From 2-01-FULL-39-10-A sp964565795 (GTDB lineage: Bacteria > Patescibacteriota > Microgenomatia > Levybacterales > UBA12049), in contig CAZMGC010000010.1 of assembly GCA_964565795.1 (NCBI GenBank), forward strand, positions 1-26,502: DNA of 26,502 nt, written 5' to 3'. Under the pieces are notes generated by a model. It was given only the letters and a program-made list of their open reading frames with translations, had not been told where the DNA came from and made no database searches. The position numbers and the translations under genes are program-made. The first letter of the stretch is position 1, and each line of letters begins with the position of its first letter. Positions 1 through 6,925 of the stretch are shown here, piece after piece.

Positions 1-1301
1 ACTGTATCATTTTCAAGTGTCTCGAAATCCACAGTAATGCAGTATGGTGTTCCTGCTTCGTCTTGTGACAAATATCTTTTACCAATATTTCCCCTGTCAT
101 CCCAAGCCATATTAAATTCAGACTTCAAACTATCATAAATCCCTCTAGCTTTTTCTACTAGCTCAGGCTTGTTCGCTAACAAAGGAAATACGGCAGCCTT
201 ATAAGGCGCGAGTCTTGGATTTATTTTTAGAAGAGTTCTATTTTCTTCTTCTATATATGAGTCAAGCAAAACCATTAGGAGCAAACGATTTAGCCCAACT
301 GCTGGCTCTATTACATGAGGAGTTATTTTCTCATTTGTGTTTGGATCCATAATTGTTAAATCTTTTTTAGACACATCAGAATGCTTTGTTAGATCGTAAT
401 CTGTTCTATATGCAAGGCCCCACAATTCTTTAAATCCAAACGGAAAATTGTACTCCAAATCTTCGGTTCTTTTACTATAAAATGATCTTTCTTTTTCATC
501 ATGTTCTCTCCATCTTAAGTTTTCCTCTCGAATTCCTAAATCCTTAAGCACAAATTCGAAAATTCTTTCTTTCCATTCATTAAAAATTTCTTCCCAATTA
601 GATCTGTTGGGATCAAAAAAATATTCAATTTCTCCTTGTTCAAATTCTATTGTTCTAAAGATCGAATTTCCTGGAGTGATTTCGTTTCTAAAGCTTTTAC
701 CTATCTGTCCAATTCCAAATGGTAAACGAACGCGGGTAGAATCCACTACATTTTTAAAATTAATAAATATTCCCTGTGCTGTTTCTCCTCTTAAATATGC
801 CTGACCCTGTTCTCCTTCAACTATTCCAAGCTGAACCGGAAATAATAAATTAAACTTTCTAACTCTTGTCCAGTCTTTTTTCCCACAAACTGGGCATTTA
901 ATATCATTCTCATTAATAATTTTATCCAGTTCTTCAGGGCTCAATCCTTCAACTAATTTATCTTCATTTTTTTTCTTAAAATATCCTTCGATAAGATGAT
1001 CTGCTCGCATTCTAGCTTTACAATTTTTACAATCAATCATGGCATCTGCAAAGCTTGCGGTATGACCTGAAGCCTCCCAAACCTTATGGTGAGAAATAAT
1101 ACTACTATCAAGCCCCACCATGTCTGACTGACCCTTGATAAAAAAATCCCACCACAGATTTCTTAAATTTCGAAGAAGCTCTGCTCCAAGTGGACCATAA
1201 TCATAACTATTTGCAAGTCCACCATAAATTTCACTTCCTGGATAAATAAAACCTCGCCTCTTAGAAAGCGAAACAACTTTTTCCATCAAATTCTCAGTCA
1301 T
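1..1301 (-). CDS. glyS: Glycyl-tRNA synthetase, homodimeric class II type (3' end beyond window)
   Basis: Charges tRNA-Gly with glycine in the cytoplasm. I translated the open frame by eye; it runs off the left edge, so about 433 residues are present and the end of the anticodon-binding domain is missing. Visible landmarks are the N-terminal MEKVVSLSKRRGF segment followed by GSEIYGGLANSYDYGPLG, a zinc-type insertion with C91-x2-C94 and C136-x2-C139, class II motif 2 with F204-R205-N-E207, and motif 3 around EPAVGLNRLLL (R339). The anticodon-binding domain begins near KINPRLAPYKAAVFPL. The ATG at 1301 is chosen because an in-frame TAG lies nine codons upstream and a -10 element ends 6 nt before it; an alternative ATG lies five codons in. 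It follows recO by 44 nt on the same strand. Gene identity is firm; the start is likely but not certain. Confidence 0.95.
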   Translation of the reverse strand, partial: MTENLMEKVVSLSKRRGFIYPGSEIYGGLANSYDYGPLGAELLRNLRNLWWDFFIKGQSDMVGLDSSIISHHKVWEASGHTASFADAMIDCKNCKARMRADHLIEGYFKKKNEDKLVEGLSPEELDKIINENDIKCPVCGKKDWTRVRKFNLLFPVQLGIVEGEQGQAYLRGETAQGIFINFKNVVDSTRVRLPFGIGQIGKSFRNEITPGNSIFRTIEFEQGEIEYFFDPNRSNWEEIFNEWKERIFEFVLKDLGIREENLRWREHDEKERSFYSKRTEDLEYNFPFGFKELWGLAYRTDYDLTKHSDVSKKDLTIMDPNTNEKITPHVIEPAVGLNRLLLMVLLDSYIEEENRTLLKINPRLAPYKAAVFPLLANKPELVEKARGIYDSLKSEFNMAWDDRGNIGKRYLSQDEAGTPYCITVDFETLENDT

Positions 1302-1336
1302 ACCGCAATGATAGCAAATAAGAGGCTATATATAAA
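1302..1336 (-). promoter_or_regulatory. Predicted leaderless promoter of glyS
   Basis: On the minus strand an extended -10, TGCTATCAT (TATCAT at 1308-1313), ends six bases before the glyS ATG, so the start point would fall on or beside the A of the ATG. The -35 candidate TTTATA (1331-1336) is 17 bp upstream and only 4/6 to consensus. No Shine-Dalgarno sequence lies between. The same TATCAT-N6-ATG geometry occurs at the DUF4012 gene. Confidence 0.5.
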
Positions 1337-1345
1337 CTAGAAGGA

Positions 1346-1882
1346 TTAGAAGATTTGAGGAATTATTCTTTTAGTCTTTATCTTCTTTTCCATAATACCC
1401 TCTATAAACCCTTCTGTGTCTTCTAAAAACATTTGTTCTCGTGGCCAGAATCCTAAAAGAACAATTAATTCTTCTTCAAATTTTTTTATTCTTTTTCTAG
1501 GATCTGGTGTTATTTCAAGATCATAAAATACCTGCTGGAGGAGACTAAATACAGCTCTATTTTCCTGATGCTCAGCGAGAAGCCCGTCCACTAGCTCACA
1601 TACATAAAAAGCGTATCCCGCTTTCTCTAAATCTGATTTTAAACCCGAATGATGATTCAGTGTTTCAACCTCAGTCAAAATTGGCATTCTTCCTTCATGA
1701 AGATTAAAAACACCTAAGTTAAGAAGCTCTATGTGAGAGGACCTGCGGCTTGAGATCTTCCGCACTCCCTTAGCAATAACTGATATTTTGCCTTTATTTT
1801 TTGTAAATATCGTAAGAATTCTATCTGCTTCTCCGTAGTTTTTTCTCTTTATGACAATTCCTTCTGTCTTAAATGTTCTCAT
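1346..1882 (-). CDS. recO: RecO-like recombination mediator protein, short form
   Basis: RecO helps load RecA onto SSB-coated single-stranded DNA in RecFOR repair. The 178-aa product starts with the typical RecO OB-fold (residues about 1-80: TEGIVIKRKNYGEADRILT, then FTKNKGKISVIAKGVRK) and continues into a helical domain (KAGYAFYVCELVDGLLAEHQ, then the segment ending in ELIVLLGFWP). It is clearly shorter than the roughly 240-aa E. coli protein and stops after the helical region, with no zinc-finger cysteine cluster. No frameshift remnant follows, because the stop is only 44 nt before glyS. The ATG is one base past the DUF4012 stop codon, so the two are probably co-transcribed and translationally coupled. 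The recO-glyS neighbourhood is a housekeeping junction next to the polysaccharide genes. Identification rests on the N-terminal pattern and size. Confidence 0.85.
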   Translation of the reverse strand: MRTFKTEGIVIKRKNYGEADRILTIFTKNKGKISVIAKGVRKISSRRSSHIELLNLGVFNLHEGRMPILTEVETLNHHSGLKSDLEKAGYAFYVCELVDGLLAEHQENRAVFSLLQQVFYDLEITPDPRKRIKKFEEELIVLLGFWPREQMFLEDTEGFIEGIMEKKIKTKRIIPQIF

Positions 1883-1883
1883 G

Positions 1884-3858
1884 TTAGATATCTAGCTCTA
1901 TTTCTTTGTCCTGATCAAGTATAAACTTTTCTTTTTGTTTACCATTTACCTTAAGCGTATATTCATCCTCAGCTGTTCCAGGCTGTTTCTGAATCATTAC
2001 AGGAAGTGGAGATCCATCTTCTACTTTAAATGGCAGAGTATACTCAACTATAAGTTTTCCAATTCCAAGAGGGCGAACTGTTAAGAATCCTTCAAATACA
2101 TTTTTTCCAAACTCCTCATATGTCGTCATCTTTACTTCAGAACCTGTTGAATCCTTAATTTTACTTCCTTTTGGCACATAGATTCTAAACCAATTTCTCC
2201 AAGGTGCATTTAAACAAAGGCTATTCTCAGCTTCTAGGTTACAGTTGGAAGGCTTATGTGGATTTTTATAGTTTACTGTAACCTTTTTAGTAATTACCCC
2301 ATTTCCTCCCACCGTATACTCTTGTTCCACGTTTTGGTCAACAAACAAATTAGATTTTGCTCCTCCGAAATTAGCTTCATTAAGATGGAAATAGTCTCCC
2401 TCAAAGTCTCTAATTTCTCCAGTTGCATTTACTGCTGACAAGCCTTCCATCGCATCCTTATTTTCTAAGCTAAACAGGATATGCTTCTGACCAATCTCTG
2501 AGAACATAGCCTGCATAAGCGGCCCCCAATACTGCTTAGGCGAAGATTGGAACGCTTTATTCATAATCGCAAGCATTAAGTCACCAATAATACTCTTCCT
2601 GTCTGATCTAATATATTGAACTCTAATTCCAGCAAATTCTTCTAACTCATAAATAACCTGTGGACAATCGCATCTCTCGTCAATCTTAGTTGTATAAGTT
2701 TGACCATTTACCTGGATGTCTCCCAAAACATTCATAGCTGCAACTAGCGCGTGGGTATCTATTGCGATAATCCCATCTACATCTACATAGTTTCCAGCGT
2801 CTTTATAAATGTCTCTAAACTCTTTCATAGATTCCTGGAAATCAGGAGAAAGATTACTATCGCGGAGATTTAGAACTGGCACTTTTGGAAGATACTTAAG
2901 AATTGGCTCTGGAGCTTTTTCTTTACCCGATATGGTGTTATCCAAAGTATAAATGTCTTCTGAAGTATCAACCTTAATCACACCTTTATTAATTCTAAAA
3001 ATTGCATAAGCTGTTAAAAATCCTCCGGTAGGTCTAAGCTCTTTGTCATTCTGGAAAAGAACGAAATATTTCTTTTCTTCCTTTTCACCAAGAAGCTGTG
3101 GGAGGACTTTAATAAATGGACTTGCATCTTCTATGAACTTAGTTCCATCATCCGCGAGAGTTCTCATAGTCATCATTCCATTTCTAACTTTTCCTCCTGC
3201 TAAAAAAGCGGGGTAATCATTTGGATTTACATAGGAAATTTCCTTTTGAGCGAGCTTTAAGGACTTTGCAATCTCATCAATTCTAGGAGTCACTTTTCCC
3301 ATGGTGCTTACTGCAGTCTCAATCCTTTGCTCAGCACTTCCACCCGCAAAACTTCCTTGCCCTTTAAGCCCCAGTACGTCAGCATAAGGCTCGACTGATT
3401 CTACAAAAACGTCCGCTGCGTCAAGTCCATAAAACCCAGCATTTACCATATGCCTTGCATCGTTATAGTAAATATTTGGTCCTGGGATAAATCTCATAAC
3501 CATTAAGAGATTTAGTTTTTTCTGGGTGTCCTTTAAGGCTTCGCGGGTTTTCTTAAGCTCCTTATCTGTTGCTTCAATATCCTGCTTTTTAAGAGCATCA
3601 ACTGTGGCATTTACCTGTGCATAAGTTTTCTTAGCTGAAAGATAAGTTAAGAATCCTGGGATTATTATCAAAACTACAAAAAGAATAAGAATTACTCCTA
3701 AGGCAATTCCCACCTTCTTGTTCTTGAGTCTGCCAAGCTTCGAAAACCTAGAACCTGCTCTAGGCGTCTCTTGNNNNNNNNNNGGTTTTTGTTGATGCAA
3801 TTGGAGATGATTTTACGGGCGCTTCTGAGCTAAGCTCAATCTTTTCGAATCCGTCCAT
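1884..3858 (-). CDS. DUF4012 family membrane-anchored protein (contains assembly gap)
   Basis: Large envelope protein of unknown biochemical role. After a basic stretch (RLKNKKVGIALG) there is one N-terminal transmembrane helix, then a long extracytoplasmic region of about 570 residues. DUF4012 hallmarks are ELRPTGGFLTAYAIF, SEDIYTLD, LRDSNLSPDFQESMKEF and VDGIIAIDTHALVAAMNVLG; the GG, RD and D-G-x-x-A-x-D patterns recall LytR-CpsA-Psr proteins. That similarity is my impression, not an alignment. The region also has cysteines (ERCDCP and NCNLEAENSLCL). Ten Ns at 3774-3783 break the cytoplasmic tail. I place the start at ATG 3858 (MDGFEKIELSSEAPVK) and not at ATG 3800, because the promoter ends 6 nt before 3858 and a stop (TAG) sits just upstream in that frame. 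Continuity of the two sides depends on the true gap length. It ends one base before recO. Confidence 0.8.
3774..3783. other. Assembly gap (10 N)
   Basis: Ten undetermined bases inside the N-terminal coding region of the DUF4012 gene. A round number of Ns usually marks a scaffold join of unknown or estimated length, so the reading frame cannot be carried across it. The true upstream frame (start 3858) and the downstream frame (QETPRAGSRF) are out of register by the nominal gap length. Confidence 0.98.
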
Positions 3859-3894
3859 TAATACATGATACTAGGTCAGAAACTCTCATGTCAA
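3859..3894 (-). promoter_or_regulatory. Strong predicted leaderless promoter of the DUF4012 gene
   Basis: Minus strand: perfect -35 TTGACA (3889-3894), 18-bp spacer, -10 TATCAT (3865-3870), then six bases (GTATTA) and the ATG at 3858. The transcript should start at or within a base or two of the start codon. The region lies between the sugar-transferase stop and the DUF4012 gene, so the last three genes (DUF4012, recO, glyS) can be expressed apart from the glycan genes. Confidence 0.65.
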
Positions 3895-3901
3895 ATTGAC
3901 A
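3889..3901. repeat. 13-bp palindrome over the -35 element
   Basis: TGTCAAATTGACA is a perfect 6-bp inverted repeat around one central base. Its left arm is the minus-strand -35 TTGACA of the DUF4012 promoter. A further TTGACT-like copy sits at 3912-3917 on the minus strand. It could be an operator, or two back-to-back -35 boxes; I see no good plus-strand -10. Confidence 0.6.
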
Positions 3902-3932
3902 AAATGTGATAAGTCAAAGCTAAATTAAGCTT

Positions 3933-4598
3933 TTAGAGGGCGCCTTTTCCTGAAACCATAGCACCTGGAGTCTTCATTATTATAGATAAGTCATATGCAA
4001 TTGACCTCTTTTTCACATATTCAGCGTCCATTTTTATTCTTTTATCAAAGTTTATTTCTGATCGACCAGAAACCTGCCAATATCCAGTAACCCCGGGGCG
4101 AACAGAAAGCACTATTTTTACTGGCTCTCTAGTCTCCGGATATCTCACTTGCTGATCTCGCAGCTCATCTGGATAATACGCACGTGGTCCCACCAGACTC
4201 ATCTCTCCCTTTAGGATATTAAAAAATTGAGGAACCTCATCCAGTGAATGCTTTCTTATAAAATGCCCGACATTTGTAATTCTTGGGTCATCTTTTAACT
4301 TATAACTTCCCTTTTTATAATCTCTATATAGTTCAGCAAATTTAGGATTTTCTCGCAAAAGCTCGTGGGCATTTTCAATCATTGAGCGGAATTTATACAT
4401 CTTAAAAAGCTTACCGTTCTTTCCAACTCTTTCTGGAGTATCCGCTAAAATTGGGCCCTTTGAATCTAGCTTAATTGCAATTGCTACAAGGATTATTATT
4501 GGAGAAAAAATTACAATGAGGATTAAGGAAAAGACTATATCAATTAGTCTTTTAAAAAACTCATATAAAACACTTTTTCTAACTTCTATAATTGGCAT
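3933..4598 (-). CDS. Polyprenyl-phosphate sugar-1-phosphate transferase (initiating PGT, WcaJ/ExoY-type core)
   Basis: Transfers a sugar-1-phosphate from a nucleotide sugar to undecaprenyl phosphate, the first membrane step of glycan assembly. The 221-aa product is the PF02397 catalytic core without the N-terminal multispanning domain of full WcaJ. One membrane-inserting helix lies at about residues 12-40 (RLIDIVFSLILIVIFSP), followed by GPILADTPERVGKNGKLFKMYKFRSM, then DDPRITNVGHFIRKHSLDEVPQ with the probable catalytic pair D120-E121, then ILKGEMSLVGPRAYYPDE and VRPGVTGYWQVSGRSEINFDKR. It starts three bases after the manC stop and has no clear Shine-Dalgarno, so it is likely coupled to manC. 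The sugar used cannot be read from the sequence; neighbouring manC makes GDP-mannose, but this family usually takes UDP-hexoses. Confidence 0.92.
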   Translation of the reverse strand: MPIIEVRKSVLYEFFKRLIDIVFSLILIVIFSPIIILVAIAIKLDSKGPILADTPERVGKNGKLFKMYKFRSMIENAHELLRENPKFAELYRDYKKGSYKLKDDPRITNVGHFIRKHSLDEVPQFFNILKGEMSLVGPRAYYPDELRDQQVRYPETREPVKIVLSVRPGVTGYWQVSGRSEINFDKRIKMDAEYVKKRSIAYDLSIIMKTPGAMVSGKGAL

Positions 4599-4601
4599 AC
4601 G

Positions 4602-5675
4602 TTACGTAAGATGCTCGTGAGGAGTTCCTGCCAGACTCTCTACTAATTTTTTAATTTTCGGGACTGAAGACTTAGGACAAACCAAAACTACATCCTCAGT
4701 ATTAATCACAAGCATCTCCGATAAATCAATTCCTACTGTTAATTGATTAGTGTAATTAAATACTAAGCTATCTCTGGAATCTTCCACCATCACTTTTCCT
4801 TTAGTTACATTTTCATCGACTTCTTCGCTTAGCGCTTCTTTTAGAGCTTCCCATGCCCCAATATCGCTCCATCCAATATCGACTGAAATGACAGAAATCT
4901 TACTTTTTGTGAATTTCTCAAGAATTGCATCATCAAAACTAATTTTCTCAAGAGTTGGATAAATTTCATCCAAAGATTTTTCAAAATTAGATGAATCTAC
5001 AATCTTCATAAGATCCTCATACATTTGCGGTGCGAATTTTTCAAATTTCTCTATCAAAAATGATGGGGTCGTAACAAAATACCCAAGGTTCCAAACATAA
5101 TGCTCATCCTGGAAAAAATCCTCTGCTTGAGATAATTTCGGTCTATACTTTAATTTTTTAAATTCTAATGCTCTTAAGCCCTCTTCTTCCCATAACTCAT
5201 CGCCACAGTAGATCCATCCCACATTTTGGTTTGCGAATCTTGGCTTTTGACCAATAAATACAAAATCTGATTTTCCTTCTTTAATAGACCTCTCTGCCAT
5301 CCTCAGTGCCCTTTGGAAAATCTTTATTTCTCTTACCATATGATCACTCCAAATAATCGCCATGGGTTCATTTGGGAATTTCTTATTGATAATTGCAGTT
5401 GTAAGTCCAATTGCTGGTCCGACGTCACGCATCTCAGGCTCAAAAATAAAATTATCTTTTGGAATCTCTGGAAGTTGGGAAATTACAATATCCTTGTATC
5501 TTTTTCCGGTTGCAACATAAATGTCTTGCGGGATAAATTCTGGCTGAAGTCTTGCAACGGCCTCTTGAAGAGTCGATTTATCTCCTATTAATTTTCCGAA
5601 TTGTTTAGGAGTATTTTTCCTTGATAATGGCCAAAGCCTTGTTCCTACTCCTCCTGCAAAAATAACTACTTTCAT
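4602..5675 (-). CDS. manC: Mannose-1-phosphate guanylyltransferase
   Basis: Makes GDP-mannose from GTP and mannose-1-phosphate in the cytoplasm, the donor for the mannosyltransferases upstream. Residues 1-20 hold the nucleotidyltransferase signature FAGGVGTRLWPLSRKNTPKQF in its usual place; later come DVGPAIGLTTAII, a WSDHM metal/nucleotide segment, VWNLGYF, SFDDAILEK and DIGWSDIGAWEAL. The C-terminal part has the left-handed helix-like tail of ManC but no phosphomannose isomerase cupin, so it is monofunctional. The frame stays open to an ATG at 5738, but I chose 5675: the product then starts MKVVIFAGG as in the family, and an AAGGAG sits 9 nt upstream of that ATG. The extra 21 codons contain the hairpin and leader. 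It is followed after 3 nt by the initiating PGT. Confidence 0.93.
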   Translation of the reverse strand: MKVVIFAGGVGTRLWPLSRKNTPKQFGKLIGDKSTLQEAVARLQPEFIPQDIYVATGKRYKDIVISQLPEIPKDNFIFEPEMRDVGPAIGLTTAIINKKFPNEPMAIIWSDHMVREIKIFQRALRMAERSIKEGKSDFVFIGQKPRFANQNVGWIYCGDELWEEEGLRALEFKKLKYRPKLSQAEDFFQDEHYVWNLGYFVTTPSFLIEKFEKFAPQMYEDLMKIVDSSNFEKSLDEIYPTLEKISFDDAILEKFTKSKISVISVDIGWSDIGAWEALKEALSEEVDENVTKGKVMVEDSRDSLVFNYTNQLTVGIDLSEMLVINTEDVVLVCPKSSVPKIKKLVESLAGTPHEHLT

Positions 5676-5694
5676 ACTCCTTCGCTCCTTTTTT
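5676..5694 (-). promoter_or_regulatory. Shine-Dalgarno that fixes the manC start
   Basis: Minus strand reads AAAGGAGCGAAGGAGT directly before ATG 5675. The distal AAGGAG is 9 nt from the ATG, a normal spacing; the proximal GGAG is only 1 nt away and too close. It shows that this organism uses Shine-Dalgarno initiation at some genes, in contrast to the leaderless-looking starts at 1301 and 3858. Confidence 0.75.
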
Positions 5695-5744
5695 TTCTCA
5701 ATAAACTGATAATCATATTTAATTATTCCAAAACTCAAATGAGC

Positions 5745-5767
5745 TTCGGAATCATGACCCTTCCGAA
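5745..5767. repeat. 7-bp inverted repeat in the manC leader
   Basis: TTCGGAA (5745-5751) and TTCCGAA (5761-5767) form a perfect 7-bp stem with a 9-nt loop. It lies in the 109-bp gap after the GT4 stop (5785) and before manC. On the minus strand there is no clear U-tract directly after it, so a plain intrinsic terminator is doubtful; an attenuator, a protein site or an mRNA end-stabilising hairpin are possible. Confidence 0.55.
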
Positions 5768-5784
5768 ATTTTAATGAAGGATGG

Positions 5785-6867
5785 TCATAAATTAGTTTTA
5801 GTTTCTAAAAATTTCTCTAGACTTTTCTTAAAGTTATTATAAGAAAATCTTTCCGAATTCCTTATTATATCCCGCTTATTATATAGCCTTTCATCGAATC
5901 TTTCCAATACCCTATTTATGGATTCAGGCCTCTGTTCTAGGAAAAACTCACCAGTCCCTTTTTTAACTATGTCCAACGCACCTCCACTTTTAAATGCTAT
6001 GACTGGCTTCCCAAACAGTTGCGCTTCTGCCATCACTAACCCGAAATCTTCATTTCCTGGAAAAATTAATGCTTTACAATTTTCATAGTAATACCTAAGC
6101 TTCTCATCTGTCAATTCTCCAAGAAACCTTATATTTTTATTTGCTCGCTTCTTTAGACTATTCATCATTGGCCCAGAGCCCACGATTTTTAATGGAAGCC
6201 CATTCTTGTTAAATGCATCAATTGCCAAATCCACTCTTTTATAATTACTAAATCTCGACATACGAGATACTAGAAGAAAATAATCACTCTTTCCTTTTTT
6301 AATATTTTTCCCTGGGTCAATCATTAGAGGAGGAAAAATAATTTCACTATTTCTTCCATAATAATTTTTAATTCTGTTTTTAACTTCAGAAGAAATTGCA
6401 ATCATGTGATCTGGTCTTTGAGATGCGACTTTATCCCAATTCCTCAAATACCTAACAGTTCCTGTTGATAAAAACTTAAGAATTGGGGTTTGAAAATATT
6501 CATCATAACCACTCCACAAGTATCTCGTTGGAGTTAAGCAATAGCAGATATGCACAGTACCAGGATTTGTAATAATTCCCTTGGCAGCTTCACTAGTCAC
6601 AGAAATAACAAGATCATATTCATCAAATGAAAAACGCTCAAAAGCAATTGGCATAAAAATTGCCAACAGCTCATTGTATTTTCTAAGAGCAGACGCAGAC
6701 TGCAGAAATGATGTTTTTATCTCAAAATCCTTTGCCCAACCTGTTCCAATCTCACTATGGACCGATGTATATAATGGCGCATTAGGAAACATCTTATGAA
6801 GTGCTAGAAGAACTCTTTCTGCCCCACCCCATTTATTTACTCGATCATATACTAATGCGACTTTCAT
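5785..6867 (-). CDS. Glycosyltransferase family 4 (mannosyltransferase-like)
   Basis: Cytoplasmic GT-B enzyme that adds a sugar from a nucleotide donor to the lipid-linked glycan. The 360-aa product has an N-terminal domain starting MKVALVYDRVNKWGGAERVL, with the subfamily-typical HICYCLTPTRYLWSGYDEYF region near residue 107. The C-terminal donor domain starts near LLVSRMSRFSNYKRVDLAIDAF, followed by PLKIVGSGPM and the E-x7-E motif EDFGLVMAE (E273 and E281). Length is normal and the protein complete. The subfamily is common in O-antigen and capsule clusters, often annotated as mannosyltransferase; with manC next, a GDP-mannose donor is reasonable but inferred. It starts 35 nt after the previous gene, without a clear Shine-Dalgarno, and is the last glycosyltransferase before manC. 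Confidence 0.9.
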   Translation of the reverse strand: MKVALVYDRVNKWGGAERVLLALHKMFPNAPLYTSVHSEIGTGWAKDFEIKTSFLQSASALRKYNELLAIFMPIAFERFSFDEYDLVISVTSEAAKGIITNPGTVHICYCLTPTRYLWSGYDEYFQTPILKFLSTGTVRYLRNWDKVASQRPDHMIAISSEVKNRIKNYYGRNSEIIFPPLMIDPGKNIKKGKSDYFLLVSRMSRFSNYKRVDLAIDAFNKNGLPLKIVGSGPMMNSLKKRANKNIRFLGELTDEKLRYYYENCKALIFPGNEDFGLVMAEAQLFGKPVIAFKSGGALDIVKKGTGEFFLEQRPESINRVLERFDERLYNKRDIIRNSERFSYNNFKKSLEKFLETKTNL

Positions 6868-6901
6868 GTTGTTTTTTGGGCAGAGGTAGCAAATGCTATA
6901 T

Positions 6902-6925
6902 TTTATGAGACACTATTCTCATAAA
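6902..6925. repeat. 9-bp perfect hairpin over a stop codon
   Basis: TTTATGAGA (6902-6910) and TCTCATAAA (6917-6925) pair perfectly around a 6-nt loop. On the minus strand the hairpin spans the last codons and the TAA of the GT4 at 6903-8009. The stem is AT-rich and is followed by AATATAGC rather than a T-run, so it is at best a weak terminator or an mRNA 3' hairpin. Confidence 0.5.

Noticed and set aside
607..804. 65-aa plus-strand frame
   Set aside because: Lies antisense inside glyS, with no promoter or recognisable motif; shadow of the synthetase frame.
3784..3800. ATG at 3800 as the start of the DUF4012 gene
   Set aside because: The promoter ends 6 nt before ATG 3858, and MHQQK exists only because of the arbitrary 10-N gap; 3858 fits better.
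3896..3926. Plus-strand promoter from the right arm of the 3889-3901 palindrome
   Set aside because: TTGACA is perfect but the only -10 candidate (TAAATT, 19-bp spacing) is poor and there is no plus-strand gene behind it.
5676..5738. 21-codon N-terminal extension of manC
   Set aside because: The extension adds nothing known to the family and the strong AAGGAG sits just before the internal ATG at 5675.
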